Assembly (NCBI GenBank): GCA_951813255.1
Contig: OX638353.1
Coordinates: forward strand, 2,663,501-2,727,500
Reading direction: 5' to 3'
Length of the DNA stretch: 64,000 nt
DNA from: an uncultured Dehalococcoidia bacterium
GTDB taxonomy: Bacteria > Chloroflexota > Dehalococcoidia > Lucifugimonadales > JAAXIE01
Shown: one piece after another, positions 6,864 to 14,568 of the stretch
Layout: every line of letters starts with the position of its first letter
Numbering within the stretch: the first letter of the stretch is position 1
The notes under the pieces: generated by a model
Told to the model about the DNA's origin: nothing
What the model saw: only the letters and a program-made list of their open reading frames with translations
Database searches by the model: none
Made by a program: the position numbers and the translations under genes

Positions 6864-7292
6864 GTGAGTTCCAAACACAAGAAATCCAAAAATTGCAGAA
6901 ATTGCAGTCCCGCCAGCTACCAAAACCAGCCCTCCAGCTACAACAAGACTGCAAATCCCGCTATGAAACAGAAAGCCCTTTCAGCCCACAGCATAGGTTC
7001 CACCGTCGCCCAGTCTGCAGATTTCGCCGGCGTCTCCGAACGCACCATCTACAACTGGCGCGACCAGGACCCCGGCTTCGCCCAAGCCTGGGACCAAGGC
7101 CGCGACCATCTCCTCGAAGGCATCGAAGCCCAAGCCTTCAAGCAGGCCATCCACGGAGATCGCCAACTCCTCATCTTCCTCCTCAAGGCCCACAAGCCCG
7201 AACTCTACGGCGCCAGACCCCGCCCTGCCCAACCTGCCCCCACGGGCATGGACATCGACGTCATCGAAGGGATTGTAAGCTCATGGCAGTAG
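6864..7292 (+). CDS. Terminase small subunit-like helix-turn-helix protein
   Basis: This is a 142-residue protein from GTG 6864, with a weak AGGTGG 7 bases upstream. The N-terminal 35 residues are polar and carry a C-R-N-C pair. A helix-turn-helix of the phBC6A51/terminase-small type follows: STVAQSADFAGVSERTIYNW, then DPGFAQAWDQGRDHLLEGIE and QLLIFLLKAHKPELYG. Such subunits recognise packaging sites on phage DNA and recruit the large subunit. The 3' end overlaps the large-subunit gene by 10 bases, the usual terS-terL order. No other phage structural gene is present in the window. Confidence 0.75.
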   Translation: MSSKHKKSKNCRNCSPASYQNQPSSYNKTANPAMKQKALSAHSIGSTVAQSADFAGVSERTIYNWRDQDPGFAQAWDQGRDHLLEGIEAQAFKQAIHGDRQLLIFLLKAHKPELYGARPRPAQPAPTGMDIDVIEGIVSSWQ

Positions 7293-8935
7293 ACACCTCC
7301 GCTCGCCCCACCCTGCCTATTCGGTGGGACACCGCCCGCCAGCACATGCGCGACAATCCCGTCCGCTTCGCCCAGGACATCCTTGGCGTCCAGCTTTGGC
7401 ACAAGCAGGAAGAAATCCTCCACGCCCTCCGCGACCACCGCCGCGTCGCCGTTAAGGCCGGCAACGGCATTGGCAAGGGCTTCACTGCCGCCACCGCTGC
7501 CCTCTGGTTCCTCGCCTCCCACAAGCCCGCCACCGTCCTCACCACCGCACCCACCGCCCGCCAGGTGCGCCACATCCTCTGGCGCGAAATTCACCGCCTC
7601 CACCAAGGTGCTGTCCATGGCCCAGGCGGCCAGCTCTTCCATACCCGCCTCAACATCGACGACGACCGCTTCGCCATCGGCCTCTCGACCGACCAAGCCG
7701 ACCAGTTTCAGGGCTTCCACTCCCCAAACATGCTCATCATCGTCGACGAAGCCGAAGGCGTCTCCGACACCATCTTCGAGGCCATCGAAGCCGTCATGAC
7801 CTCCGGCAACGTCAAGCTTCTCCTCATCGGCAATCCCACCTCCGACGACGGTGCTTTCCGCCGCGCCTTCCACCAAGACCGCCTCCTCTACCACACCATC
7901 ACCATCTCCGCCCTCGATTGCCCCAACGTCGCTGGCAACCAGGTCCTCATCCCCGGCCTCACCACCCGCGAATGGGTCGAAGAACGCGCCACCATCTGGG
8001 GACACGACAGCCCCATCTACCAAGCCCGTGTCCTCGGCCAGTTCTCCGACCAAGCCCAGAACACCCTCATCTCCCTCGCCCACATCGACCAAGCCATCCG
8101 CCGCGCCCCTTGGAACGACTCTTCCATCGTTCCTGCCGAGGCCGAAACCCACTCCCCGGACTCCACTGCAAGCCACCCACGGCACCATCACCCTTCCGTC
8201 GTTCCTACGGAGGCAGGAACCCACGTAACCCCGGACTCCATTACAAGTCACCCACTCGACCAGTGGAACAACGCCATCCCCACCCTCCCCTCCGTTCGTC
8301 CTGAGCGAAGTGAGACGGTGACACTTCGGACCCGCTCAGGGTCAGAAGTCTCACCGTCTCACGAAGTCGAAGGATCCTCACCCGGTGATGAGGACTCCCA
8401 TGCCCCCACCGTCCTAGCCGTCGACGTCGCCCGCTACGGCGCCGACAAAAGCGTCCTCCTCCTCGCATCCCCCGATTCCGTCCTCCGCATCGAGACCCGC
8501 CAAGGTCTCGACACCATGGAACTCACCGGTCATATAGTCGACGCCTGCCGCCGCTGGTCACCCAACAGAATCGTCGTCGACGAAATCGGCATCGGCGCCG
8601 GCGTCCTCGACCGCCTCAAGGAACTCGGCCTCCCCGTCAAGGGCATCAACGTCTCCCGCCCCGCACGCCGCCAGCCCAAGACTTATGCCAACCTCCGCGC
8701 CGAAGGCTACTTCCATCTCCGCGACCTCTTCGCCCAAGGCCTCATCACCATCCCCGACGACCCCGAACTCGCAGGTCAGCTCGCCTCCCTCCGCCACAAA
8801 TTCAAGAGCGCAGGCCAACTCTGCATCGAAGGCAAGGACGAAGCCAAAGCCCGAGGAATCCCTTCCCCCGACAAAGCCGACGCCCTCATGCTCGCCTTCC
8901 TCCCCCCATCCCCATCCGTCAAACTCCACATATAA
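7283..8935 (+). CDS. Phage-type terminase large subunit carrying in-frame palindromic repeats
   Basis: From ATG 7283 the protein has 550 residues. The ATPase half shows a Walker A-like KAGNGIGKG (about 58-66), Walker B LIIVDEAEG (D155, E156) and the coupling motif LLIGNP. The nuclease half shows VDVARYGADKS (about 380-390), IVVDEIGIGAG and DKADALMLAF, which together supply the three metal-binding Asp. It should therefore cut and translocate DNA in phage packaging. Between the halves, residues about 281-367 are encoded by the same repeat sequences that fill intergenic spaces nearby; the frame stays open through them. Walker A ends G-K-G rather than G-K-S/T. The pair is not accompanied by portal or capsid genes. 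Confidence 0.85.
   Translation: MAVDTSARPTLPIRWDTARQHMRDNPVRFAQDILGVQLWHKQEEILHALRDHRRVAVKAGNGIGKGFTAATAALWFLASHKPATVLTTAPTARQVRHILWREIHRLHQGAVHGPGGQLFHTRLNIDDDRFAIGLSTDQADQFQGFHSPNMLIIVDEAEGVSDTIFEAIEAVMTSGNVKLLLIGNPTSDDGAFRRAFHQDRLLYHTITISALDCPNVAGNQVLIPGLTTREWVEERATIWGHDSPIYQARVLGQFSDQAQNTLISLAHIDQAIRRAPWNDSSIVPAEAETHSPDSTASHPRHHHPSVVPTEAGTHVTPDSITSHPLDQWNNAIPTLPSVRPERSETVTLRTRSGSEVSPSHEVEGSSPGDEDSHAPTVLAVDVARYGADKSVLLLASPDSVLRIETRQGLDTMELTGHIVDACRRWSPNRIVVDEIGIGAGVLDRLKELGLPVKGINVSRPARRQPKTYANLRAEGYFHLRDLFAQGLITIPDDPELAGQLASLRHKFKSAGQLCIEGKDEAKARGIPSPDKADALMLAFLPPSPSVKLHI
8123..8252. repeat. Two family A repeats inside the terminase gene
   Basis: CATCGTTCCTGCCGAGGC-CGAAACCCAC and CGTCGTTCCTACGGAGGCAGGAACCCACG, each followed by ACTCCA(C/T)T(G/A)CAAG, match the intergenic units at 2997-3205. 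They are translated as VPAEAETHSPDSTASH and VPTEAGTHVTPDSITSH, so the repetition is visible at protein level as well. Confidence 0.8.
8293..8377. repeat. Family B palindromic repeat inside the terminase gene (copy 3)
   Basis: The outer ends CGTTCGTCCTGAGCGAAGTG and CACGAAGTCGAAGGATCC are those of family B. The inner arms are different but still complementary: GTGAGACGGTGA with TCACCGTCTCAC. The element is read in frame as SVRPERSE...SHEVEGSS. Confidence 0.85.
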
Positions 8936-8979
8936 CCCGGAGTCATTCGATGATAGACATCCTCTCGCCCTGCCTCCCC

Positions 8980-9012
8980 GTCATTCCGGCGAAAGCCGGA
9001 ATCCAGAAGGCG
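8980..9012. repeat. Short palindromic repeat (family A-like)
   Basis: GTCATTCCGGCGAAAGCCGG followed by AATCCAG forms a CCGGC/GCCGG hairpin. It lies in the 320-base gap after the terminase gene. Confidence 0.7.
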
Positions 9013-9065
9013 GCCCGTTTGGTACCCACATCCCCCGATAGGGGTCGTTCCAACTCTGGATTTTC

Positions 9066-9156
9066 CGTTCGCCCTGAGCGTAGTGGTGCAGTCAACCCAG
9101 CCTCCAAGCGACTAAGCGCGGAGGTTGTGTTGACTGCACCACGGAGTCGAAGGGCC
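9066..9156. repeat. Intergenic palindromic repeat family B, copy 4
   Basis: Ends CGTTCGCCCTGAGCGTAGTG and CACGGAGTCGAAGGGCC enclose arms GTGGTGCAGTCAACCCA and TGTGTTGACTGCACCAC, which pair at all but one position. Apart from repeats, I see nothing else in 8936-9255. Confidence 0.85.
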
Positions 9157-9255
9157 ATCGGGGAAAGGCCTGTGGCCCCCCTCCTCCTCTTTGACACCCC
9201 CCAGCCCCAGTGCTATCATCCCGCCGCCCCGCGTAGCCCGGAAGACAGGAACATT

Positions 9256-9891
9256 TTGAAGCTCATACTGGTACGCCACGGCCAAACCCCTTGGAACGCC
9301 GAAGGCCGCTTTCAAGGCCAGAGCGATACCGGCCTCACCGCCTTGGGCTTGCAGCAGGCCCGCTGCGCCGCCACAGCCCTCGCCACCCACGATATCTCCG
9401 CCATCTACTCCAGCCCCCTCCCCCGCGCCCTCAGCACCGCCCAGGAAATAGCCAGCAAGCATTCCCTGGAAGTCACCCCTTTGGACGGCCTCAAGGAAAT
9501 CCACCTAGGCGAACTCGAGGGCATCACCGGCCCCGTAATGCGCGAAAACTACCCCGAGGTCTTCCACACCTGGAACAACAACCCCAGCCGCGTCTCTTTC
9601 CCCGGCGGCGAGTCCCTCCGCCAGCTACAACGACGGGCATGGCGCGCCGCCCAGCACATCGAGTCCGCCTACCCCCCCGGCGACCTGACAGCCACCGTAG
9701 TCGCCGTATCCCACAACTTCGCTATCAACGCCATCGTCAGCCGCTTCCTCGGCCTGCCCCTCTCCCGCTTCCATCGCATACGTGTCGATCTCGGCTCCTT
9801 CACCGTTCTCGACATCGGAGAACGCTATCGCCACCTCCTCCACTTCAACGACCGCTGCCACCTGACCGGCCTCCCCGCCTCAGGAGGCTGA
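9256..9891 (+). CDS. Histidine phosphatase (phosphoglycerate mutase-like)
   Basis: The 211-residue protein starts MKLILVRHGQTPWNAEGRFQ, the RHG catalytic signature of the histidine phosphatase superfamily. GLTALGLQQA, IYSSPLPRALSTAQ, LGELEG and VSHNFAINAI (second catalytic His) follow in the expected order. This is the GpmB/CobC-like branch: a cytoplasmic phosphatase acting on small phosphorylated metabolites; the exact substrate is not inferable. The start is TTG 9256, chosen because RHG then falls at residues 7-9 and AGGA lies upstream; the frame continues open upstream into a repeat. It is followed 3 bases later by tilS. Confidence 0.85.
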   Translation: MKLILVRHGQTPWNAEGRFQGQSDTGLTALGLQQARCAATALATHDISAIYSSPLPRALSTAQEIASKHSLEVTPLDGLKEIHLGELEGITGPVMRENYPEVFHTWNNNPSRVSFPGGESLRQLQRRAWRAAQHIESAYPPGDLTATVVAVSHNFAINAIVSRFLGLPLSRFHRIRVDLGSFTVLDIGERYRHLLHFNDRCHLTGLPASGG

Positions 9892-9894
9892 GCC

Positions 9895-11352
9895 ATGCCC
9901 CGTCCCTCACGTAGCAGGGCCGTGGTGGAAACCGCGGCCTCCGAGTCCGTCCGCAGCCACCGTCTGCATGGCCGCGCCTTTCTGGTGGCCCTCTCCGGAG
10001 GTGCCGACTCCACCGCCCTCCTTCACGCCCTCCACAACCTCAGAGAGGTCTTGGATCTCACCCTCCACGTAGCCCACTTCGACCACAACTTCCGCCCCGA
10101 AGCAGCCGAGGACGCCCGCTTCGCCGCCTCCATGGCCCAACAACTCGGCCTGCCCTTCATCACCGAGCACGCCGACCCCATCGCCTACCAGCGCGAACAC
10201 GGCATCTCCTCCTTCGAAGCCGCCGCCCGCGAACTCCGCTACCGCTTCTTGGGCCGTGCCGCCGAATCCATAGACGCCGTCGCCGTCGCCTTGGGCCACA
10301 ACGCCGACGACCAAGCCGAAACCGTCTTGATGCACCTGCTCCGTGGCTCCGGCCTCGATGGCCTCCGCGGCATGGACGCCCTCAGCACTTGGCAAAGCTC
10401 CAACGGCCACCAACAGGTCAACCTCTTCCGCCCCCTCCTCACCGTAACCAAAGACCAACTCCGCCAATACTGCGAGGATTGGGATATCCCCTACCGAGAA
10501 GACCCCGCCAACCAGGACACCCGGTTCACCCGCAACCGCATCCGCCACCAACTCCTCCCATCCCTCCGTGAGTACAACCCCCGCATCTCAGAGGCCCTCG
10601 TCCGCTTGGCGCAGACAGCTTCTCAAGAAACCGCCTATCTGGAGGAACAGGCGGCACACGCGTGGACGCTCTTGGCCCACCCCGAGACAGACAAGGTAAC
10701 CCTCGACCGCGCTTCCCTAGTATCCCTGCCCGTTGCCTTACAGGTGAGGCTCTTGCGAAAAAGCTATGAGACCCTCGTGGGCAGCAGGCGCCGCCTCCAA
10801 GCCTCCCACATCGACGCCATGATGGCTCTCCTGCAGGAAGGCCATCAGAGCGAGGCGGTCCTACCCTTGGGCCTGCAGGCCTCTTCCTCTCACGAAAAGC
10901 TAACCATTAGCCGCCCCGCTGCCATCCCCTCGGCCCACTTCCAAGGCGAGCACCAGCTGGCACTTCCCAACCTTGGGGGCCCTCCACAGACCACTCGTCT
11001 CCCCGGCTGGAATGTCACGGCAGAATGGACCGACGCAACCTCAGAAGTGCCCCGCGACCCATTCACCGCCATCCTCGGCATCGCCCACCACACCCCCGGC
11101 CTATCTGTGCGAAGCCGCCGCCGGGGAGACCGCTTCCACCCCTACGGCATGCCGGGCGAGAAGAAGTTGCAGGACTTCTTCGTAAACCAGAAAGTGCCAG
11201 CCGCCCAGCGGGACTCCATCCCTCTCCTGTTCGGTGGTGGCAGGCTGGCATGGGTAGTGGGCCACCGCGTGGCTCAATGGGCAGCGGTACGCCCGGAGAG
11301 CAAGTTTGTCCTGCGCATCAGCTTTACCGCCTCTCCAGAGGCCCAATCGTAA
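9895..11352 (+). CDS. tilS: tRNA(Ile)-lysidine synthase
   Basis: This 485-residue protein has the PP-loop motif VALSGGADST (SGGADS at 34-39), AHFDHNFR, LGHNADDQAETVLMHLLRG and NRIRHQLLP. It ends with a TilS C-terminal domain (RRRGDRFHPYGMPGEKKLQD, then VPAAQRD, VVGHRV). TilS ligates lysine to C34 of the CAU-anticodon tRNA-Ile so that it reads AUA, an essential cytoplasmic modification. Length is in the usual range. ATG 9895 follows the phosphatase stop almost directly, implying an operon. Codon use matches its neighbour. Confidence 0.95.
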   Translation: MPRPSRSRAVVETAASESVRSHRLHGRAFLVALSGGADSTALLHALHNLREVLDLTLHVAHFDHNFRPEAAEDARFAASMAQQLGLPFITEHADPIAYQREHGISSFEAAARELRYRFLGRAAESIDAVAVALGHNADDQAETVLMHLLRGSGLDGLRGMDALSTWQSSNGHQQVNLFRPLLTVTKDQLRQYCEDWDIPYREDPANQDTRFTRNRIRHQLLPSLREYNPRISEALVRLAQTASQETAYLEEQAAHAWTLLAHPETDKVTLDRASLVSLPVALQVRLLRKSYETLVGSRRRLQASHIDAMMALLQEGHQSEAVLPLGLQASSSHEKLTISRPAAIPSAHFQGEHQLALPNLGGPPQTTRLPGWNVTAEWTDATSEVPRDPFTAILGIAHHTPGLSVRSRRRGDRFHPYGMPGEKKLQDFFVNQKVPAAQRDSIPLLFGGGRLAWVVGHRVAQWAAVRPESKFVLRISFTASPEAQS

Positions 11353-11357
11353 AGGCG

Positions 11358-11894
11358 TTAGGCCGTCGTCGGCTCCACCAGTTGCGCCCCAAGTATCTTC
11401 CTCGTGTGGTCCAGCGCCCACTTGTGCGCTTCCGGATCGAAGGAAGCCACGCAGTCAGTCGGTACCTCCACCGGGTAGTCCCGGTTTCGAGCATCCGAAA
11501 TGGTGTGCATCACGCAGATATCAGTACACACGCCGCAGACAATCAACTTGTCCGGCCTCAGGTTCTTCAGCCTTGCTTCCAGGTCGGTGTTGAAGAACCC
11601 GCTGTATCGGTTCTTCGGAATGATACTGCTCTCCTCCACCCACTCCTGAAGCTCGGGAATCACCTCAGTCTCAGCCGTTCCCTTCACACAATGCACAGGA
11701 AATATCTCGAACTCCAGGTCGTCGGGGTCATGATGGTCGGCGATAAACAGAATGGTGGAGCCCGCCTCCCGCTCCGTCCGCAACAGTGCCTGAATATTCG
11801 GAATGATGGCGCGTGAGTCGGGCCCGCAATAAAGATTATGACCCTCTTCCAAGAATCCCCGCAGCATGTCGACTACCAGCACAGTGTTGGTCAT
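11358..11894 (-). CDS. Isochorismatase-family cysteine hydrolase (nicotinamidase-like)
   Basis: The 178-residue protein has the isochorismatase-fold triad: D9 in VLVVDMLRGF, a lysine in IIPKNRYSGF, and the nucleophilic Cys in VCGVCTDICV. Metal-binding candidates D53 and H55 are seen in ADHHDPDD. The combination and size fit nicotinamidase-type amidases, which convert nicotinamide to nicotinate in NAD salvage, although related enzymes use other amides. The start at 11894 has AGGAGG 6 bases upstream. It is convergent with tilS (5-base gap) and follows purH on the same strand. Confidence 0.8.
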   Translation of the reverse strand: MTNTVLVVDMLRGFLEEGHNLYCGPDSRAIIPNIQALLRTEREAGSTILFIADHHDPDDLEFEIFPVHCVKGTAETEVIPELQEWVEESSIIPKNRYSGFFNTDLEARLKNLRPDKLIVCGVCTDICVMHTISDARNRDYPVEVPTDCVASFDPEAHKWALDHTRKILGAQLVEPTTA

Positions 11895-11994
11895 GACTCG
11901 CCTCCTGATTCCGCCCCATTATCCGGCGGGAAGGGTAGCTCCCAATGTAAATCCACAACCATGCGCCTTCAAGTCCCGCCGCCGGAACTGCTGA

Positions 11995-13521
11995 CTAGTG
12001 GCGGAAGTGACGCACCCCAGTGGTCAGCATGGCAACCCCGGCTTGATTGGCGGCATCGATGACCTCTTGGTCCCGTATGGAGCCTCCCGGCTGCACCACA
12101 GCAGTCACCCCGCCTTGGGCCGCCAGTTCCAGCCCGTCCGGAAACGGGAAGAAGGCATCCGACGCCAGCACCGAGCCCGGCCCCTTGTCGCCCGCGGCTC
12201 GCAAAGCAAGGTGGACGCTGGTCACACGGTTGGGCTGGCCTGCGCCCATGCCAACCATCGCCCCATCCTTGACCAGCAGGATCGCGTTCGACTTGACATG
12301 CTTGACTGCCCGCCATGCGAAAGCCAAGTCAAGTCTCTCCTGCCTGGAGGGAGCCCGTTGCGTTACTGTTTGCCAAGACGAGGCGTCCTCATCCAGCACG
12401 TCGCCCGTCTGCACCAGCAGCCCACCCGACAGGGGCCGGATATCAAACGAGGCGCCCGAAGGGCCATCCGGGACGGCCAGGATACGCAGGTTGCGCTTCT
12501 GCTGCAGAATTTCCAAGGCCTCGGGCTCGTATCCAGGGGCCACCACCACCTCGTAGAAGATGGGGGACATAGCCTGCGCTGTGGCAGCAGTAACAGGGCG
12601 GTTGAAGCCCACGATCCCACCAAATGCCGATACAGGGTCGCCGTCATACGCCTTCAGGTACGCTTGGGCCATATCTGCGTCACAGGCCAAACCACATGGG
12701 TTTGCATGCTTGATTACCACCACCGCCTGCTCCGAAAAATCACTGACGGTACGCCAAGCAGCATCGGCATCCATGTAGTTATTGAAAGAAAGCTCCCGCC
12801 CGTGCAACTGCTCTGCTTGGCAGACCCCGGTGGTCGATGGTAAGGCCGGTGCGTACAGTGCCCCCTTCTGGTGGGGGTTTTCGCCATAGCGCAAGGGAGC
12901 GACCCGTTGGTACGCCAAGTTCAAGGTCTCAGGGGGCTCATCACCAAGGTCCTCCCCAGATAGATAGGAGGCTACGGCCGAATCGTAAAAGGACACATGC
13001 TGGAACGCCTTCTGCGCCAAGCCACGTCGCTGCTCCAGTGAGGGACCTCCTTCAGCCAGGCTGGCTGCCACCCACTCATAATCGTTGGGGTCCACTACCA
13101 CTGTCACCCACTGGTAGTTCTTGGCGGCTGCCCTCAGCATGGTCGGCCCGCCGATGTCGATGTTCTCCAGCGCCTCATCTAAGGTGATATCGTCCCTGCG
13201 CACGACCTCCAGAAAGGGGTAGAGGTTGACCACTACCATGTCGATGGTGTCGAACCCCTGTTGCTGCAGTTGCTCCATGTGCTCGGGCTTGTCCCGTCGG
13301 GCCAACAGTCCCCCGTGGATGGCGGGGTGCAGAGTCTTGACCCTCCCTTCCATCACCTCAGGGAAGCCGGTATAGTCCGAGACCTGTTTCACCGGGAGGT
13401 CCGCCTCCTCAATAGCCCGGAAAGTGCCTCCGGTGCTAATGAGCTCCACTCCCATATCAGCCAGGGAACTAGCTAAGGGAACTATGCCAGTCTTGTCGTA
13501 AACGCTGATGAGCGCCTTCAT
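11995..13521 (-). CDS. purH: Bifunctional AICAR formyltransferase/IMP cyclohydrolase
   Basis: This 508-residue protein starts MKALISVYDKTGIVPLASSL, with STGGTFRAIEEA, VEGR-like MEGRVKTLHPAIHGGLLARR and NLYPF. These belong to the N-terminal MGS-like IMP cyclohydrolase domain. The C-terminal formyltransferase domain has RYGENPHQKGALY, VVIKHANPCG and SDAFFPFPDG, and ends with the family's GVAMLTTGVRHFRH. It catalyses the last two steps of IMP synthesis in the cytoplasm. It is the third gene of a purF-purM-purH cluster, starting 9 bases after the purM stop behind a GAGAGGAC site. Confidence 0.97.
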   Translation of the reverse strand: MKALISVYDKTGIVPLASSLADMGVELISTGGTFRAIEEADLPVKQVSDYTGFPEVMEGRVKTLHPAIHGGLLARRDKPEHMEQLQQQGFDTIDMVVVNLYPFLEVVRRDDITLDEALENIDIGGPTMLRAAAKNYQWVTVVVDPNDYEWVAASLAEGGPSLEQRRGLAQKAFQHVSFYDSAVASYLSGEDLGDEPPETLNLAYQRVAPLRYGENPHQKGALYAPALPSTTGVCQAEQLHGRELSFNNYMDADAAWRTVSDFSEQAVVVIKHANPCGLACDADMAQAYLKAYDGDPVSAFGGIVGFNRPVTAATAQAMSPIFYEVVVAPGYEPEALEILQQKRNLRILAVPDGPSGASFDIRPLSGGLLVQTGDVLDEDASSWQTVTQRAPSRQERLDLAFAWRAVKHVKSNAILLVKDGAMVGMGAGQPNRVTSVHLALRAAGDKGPGSVLASDAFFPFPDGLELAAQGGVTAVVQPGGSIRDQEVIDAANQAGVAMLTTGVRHFRH

Positions 13522-13530
13522 CGGTCCTCT

Positions 13531-14568
13531 CTATCCATCGAGGTACAGTCGTCGCTCGCCCTCTTGAGGTATCACCTCTCCCACTATCCGCGCATCTGGT
13601 ATGGCGTCCACAACCTCTGCCGCGTTCTCAGGTGAACACACCATGCACATTCCGAGCCCCATGTTGAAAACACGGTACATCTCGTCCGTGTCCACATTGC
13701 CGGTTCGCCGTATCAAGTCGAATATGGCAGGCTCCTGCCATGAGGCATTGCTCAGCCTCGCTGCCGTGCCCTCGGGCAACACCAGAGGCAGCTTGCCCGG
13801 CAGTCCCCCGCCGGTGATGTGGGCCATGGTTTTGATCAAGGGGAAGGCTGGCTCCAACAGTGGGTAATAGCTACGGTGAGGGACCAGCAGTTCCTCGCCT
13901 AAAGTGCGCCCCAACTCGGCGAAGTGCTGATTCAAGGGCGCAACATCCTCGTCCAATCCAAAGACGCGGCGTACTAGAGAAAAGCCGTTAGTATGCAGCC
14001 CACTGGAAGGCACGCCCAGGATCGCGTCCCCTTGTGCAACGGTGGAGCTATCCAGCATCTCGTCCTTCTCCACCGCGCCCACGAGAAACCCGGCCATATC
14101 CATGTCACCGTGAGCGTAAACGCCGGGCATCTGTGCTGTTTCGCCCCCTATGAGCGCGCAATCCACGTCCCTGCAGGCCGAGGCCATACCCCTCACCAAG
14201 GCTTCCAAGGCATCCACATCCAGTTCACCTACGGCAAGGTAATCAAGGAAGAACAACGGATGTGCGCCCCAAGTCAGGACGTCGTTCACGTTCAGGACCA
14301 CCAAATCGGCCCCCAAGGACTCCCACCGGCCCATTGCCGAGGCGACCTTGAGCTTGGTCCCCACGCCGTCGGCACTGGCCACCAGCACGGGCTCTCGGTA
14401 GCCCGTCAGGGGGTACAGGCCAGCGAAGCCCCTAGCACCTTGTGTAGCCATACCCTGCTGAGTAGAAACGCTGAAAGCCTTGATCCGCTGTTTCAGGCCT
14501 TCCAAGGCAGGGACGTCGACGCCGGAGGCAAGGTAGTTGTCACCGTCTTGGGTCAAGGGTTGCTTCAT
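13531..14568 (-). CDS. purM: Phosphoribosylformylglycinamidine cyclo-ligase (AIR synthetase)
   Basis: The 345-residue protein shows the PurM landmarks GVDVPALEGLKQRIK, VLVASADGVGTKLKVA, VVLNVNDVLTWGAHPLFFLDY, ALIGGETAQMPGVY, HTNGFSLVRR and HITGGGLPGKLP. It makes AIR from FGAM using ATP, the fifth step of purine synthesis. Its start overlaps the purF stop by 4 bases (ATGA), indicating translational coupling. Length is typical. Confidence 0.96.
   Translation of the reverse strand: MKQPLTQDGDNYLASGVDVPALEGLKQRIKAFSVSTQQGMATQGARGFAGLYPLTGYREPVLVASADGVGTKLKVASAMGRWESLGADLVVLNVNDVLTWGAHPLFFLDYLAVGELDVDALEALVRGMASACRDVDCALIGGETAQMPGVYAHGDMDMAGFLVGAVEKDEMLDSSTVAQGDAILGVPSSGLHTNGFSLVRRVFGLDEDVAPLNQHFAELGRTLGEELLVPHRSYYPLLEPAFPLIKTMAHITGGGLPGKLPLVLPEGTAARLSNASWQEPAIFDLIRRTGNVDTDEMYRVFNMGLGMCMVCSPENAAEVVDAIPDARIVGEVIPQEGERRLYLDG

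Noticed and set aside
6893-7282. A 130-residue N-terminal extension of the terminase large subunit
   Set aside because: It is an out-of-frame read of the small-subunit gene; the large subunit has a clear ATG at 7283 in the usual short overlap.
7205-8251. A 348-residue Gly/Val/Asp-rich reverse frame under the terminase
   Set aside because: Antisense read of C-ending codons; no motif, no start signal.
9291-9914. A 207-residue Pro/Arg/His-rich frame over the histidine phosphatase
   Set aside because: Shadow frame; the overlapping phosphatase has all catalytic motifs.
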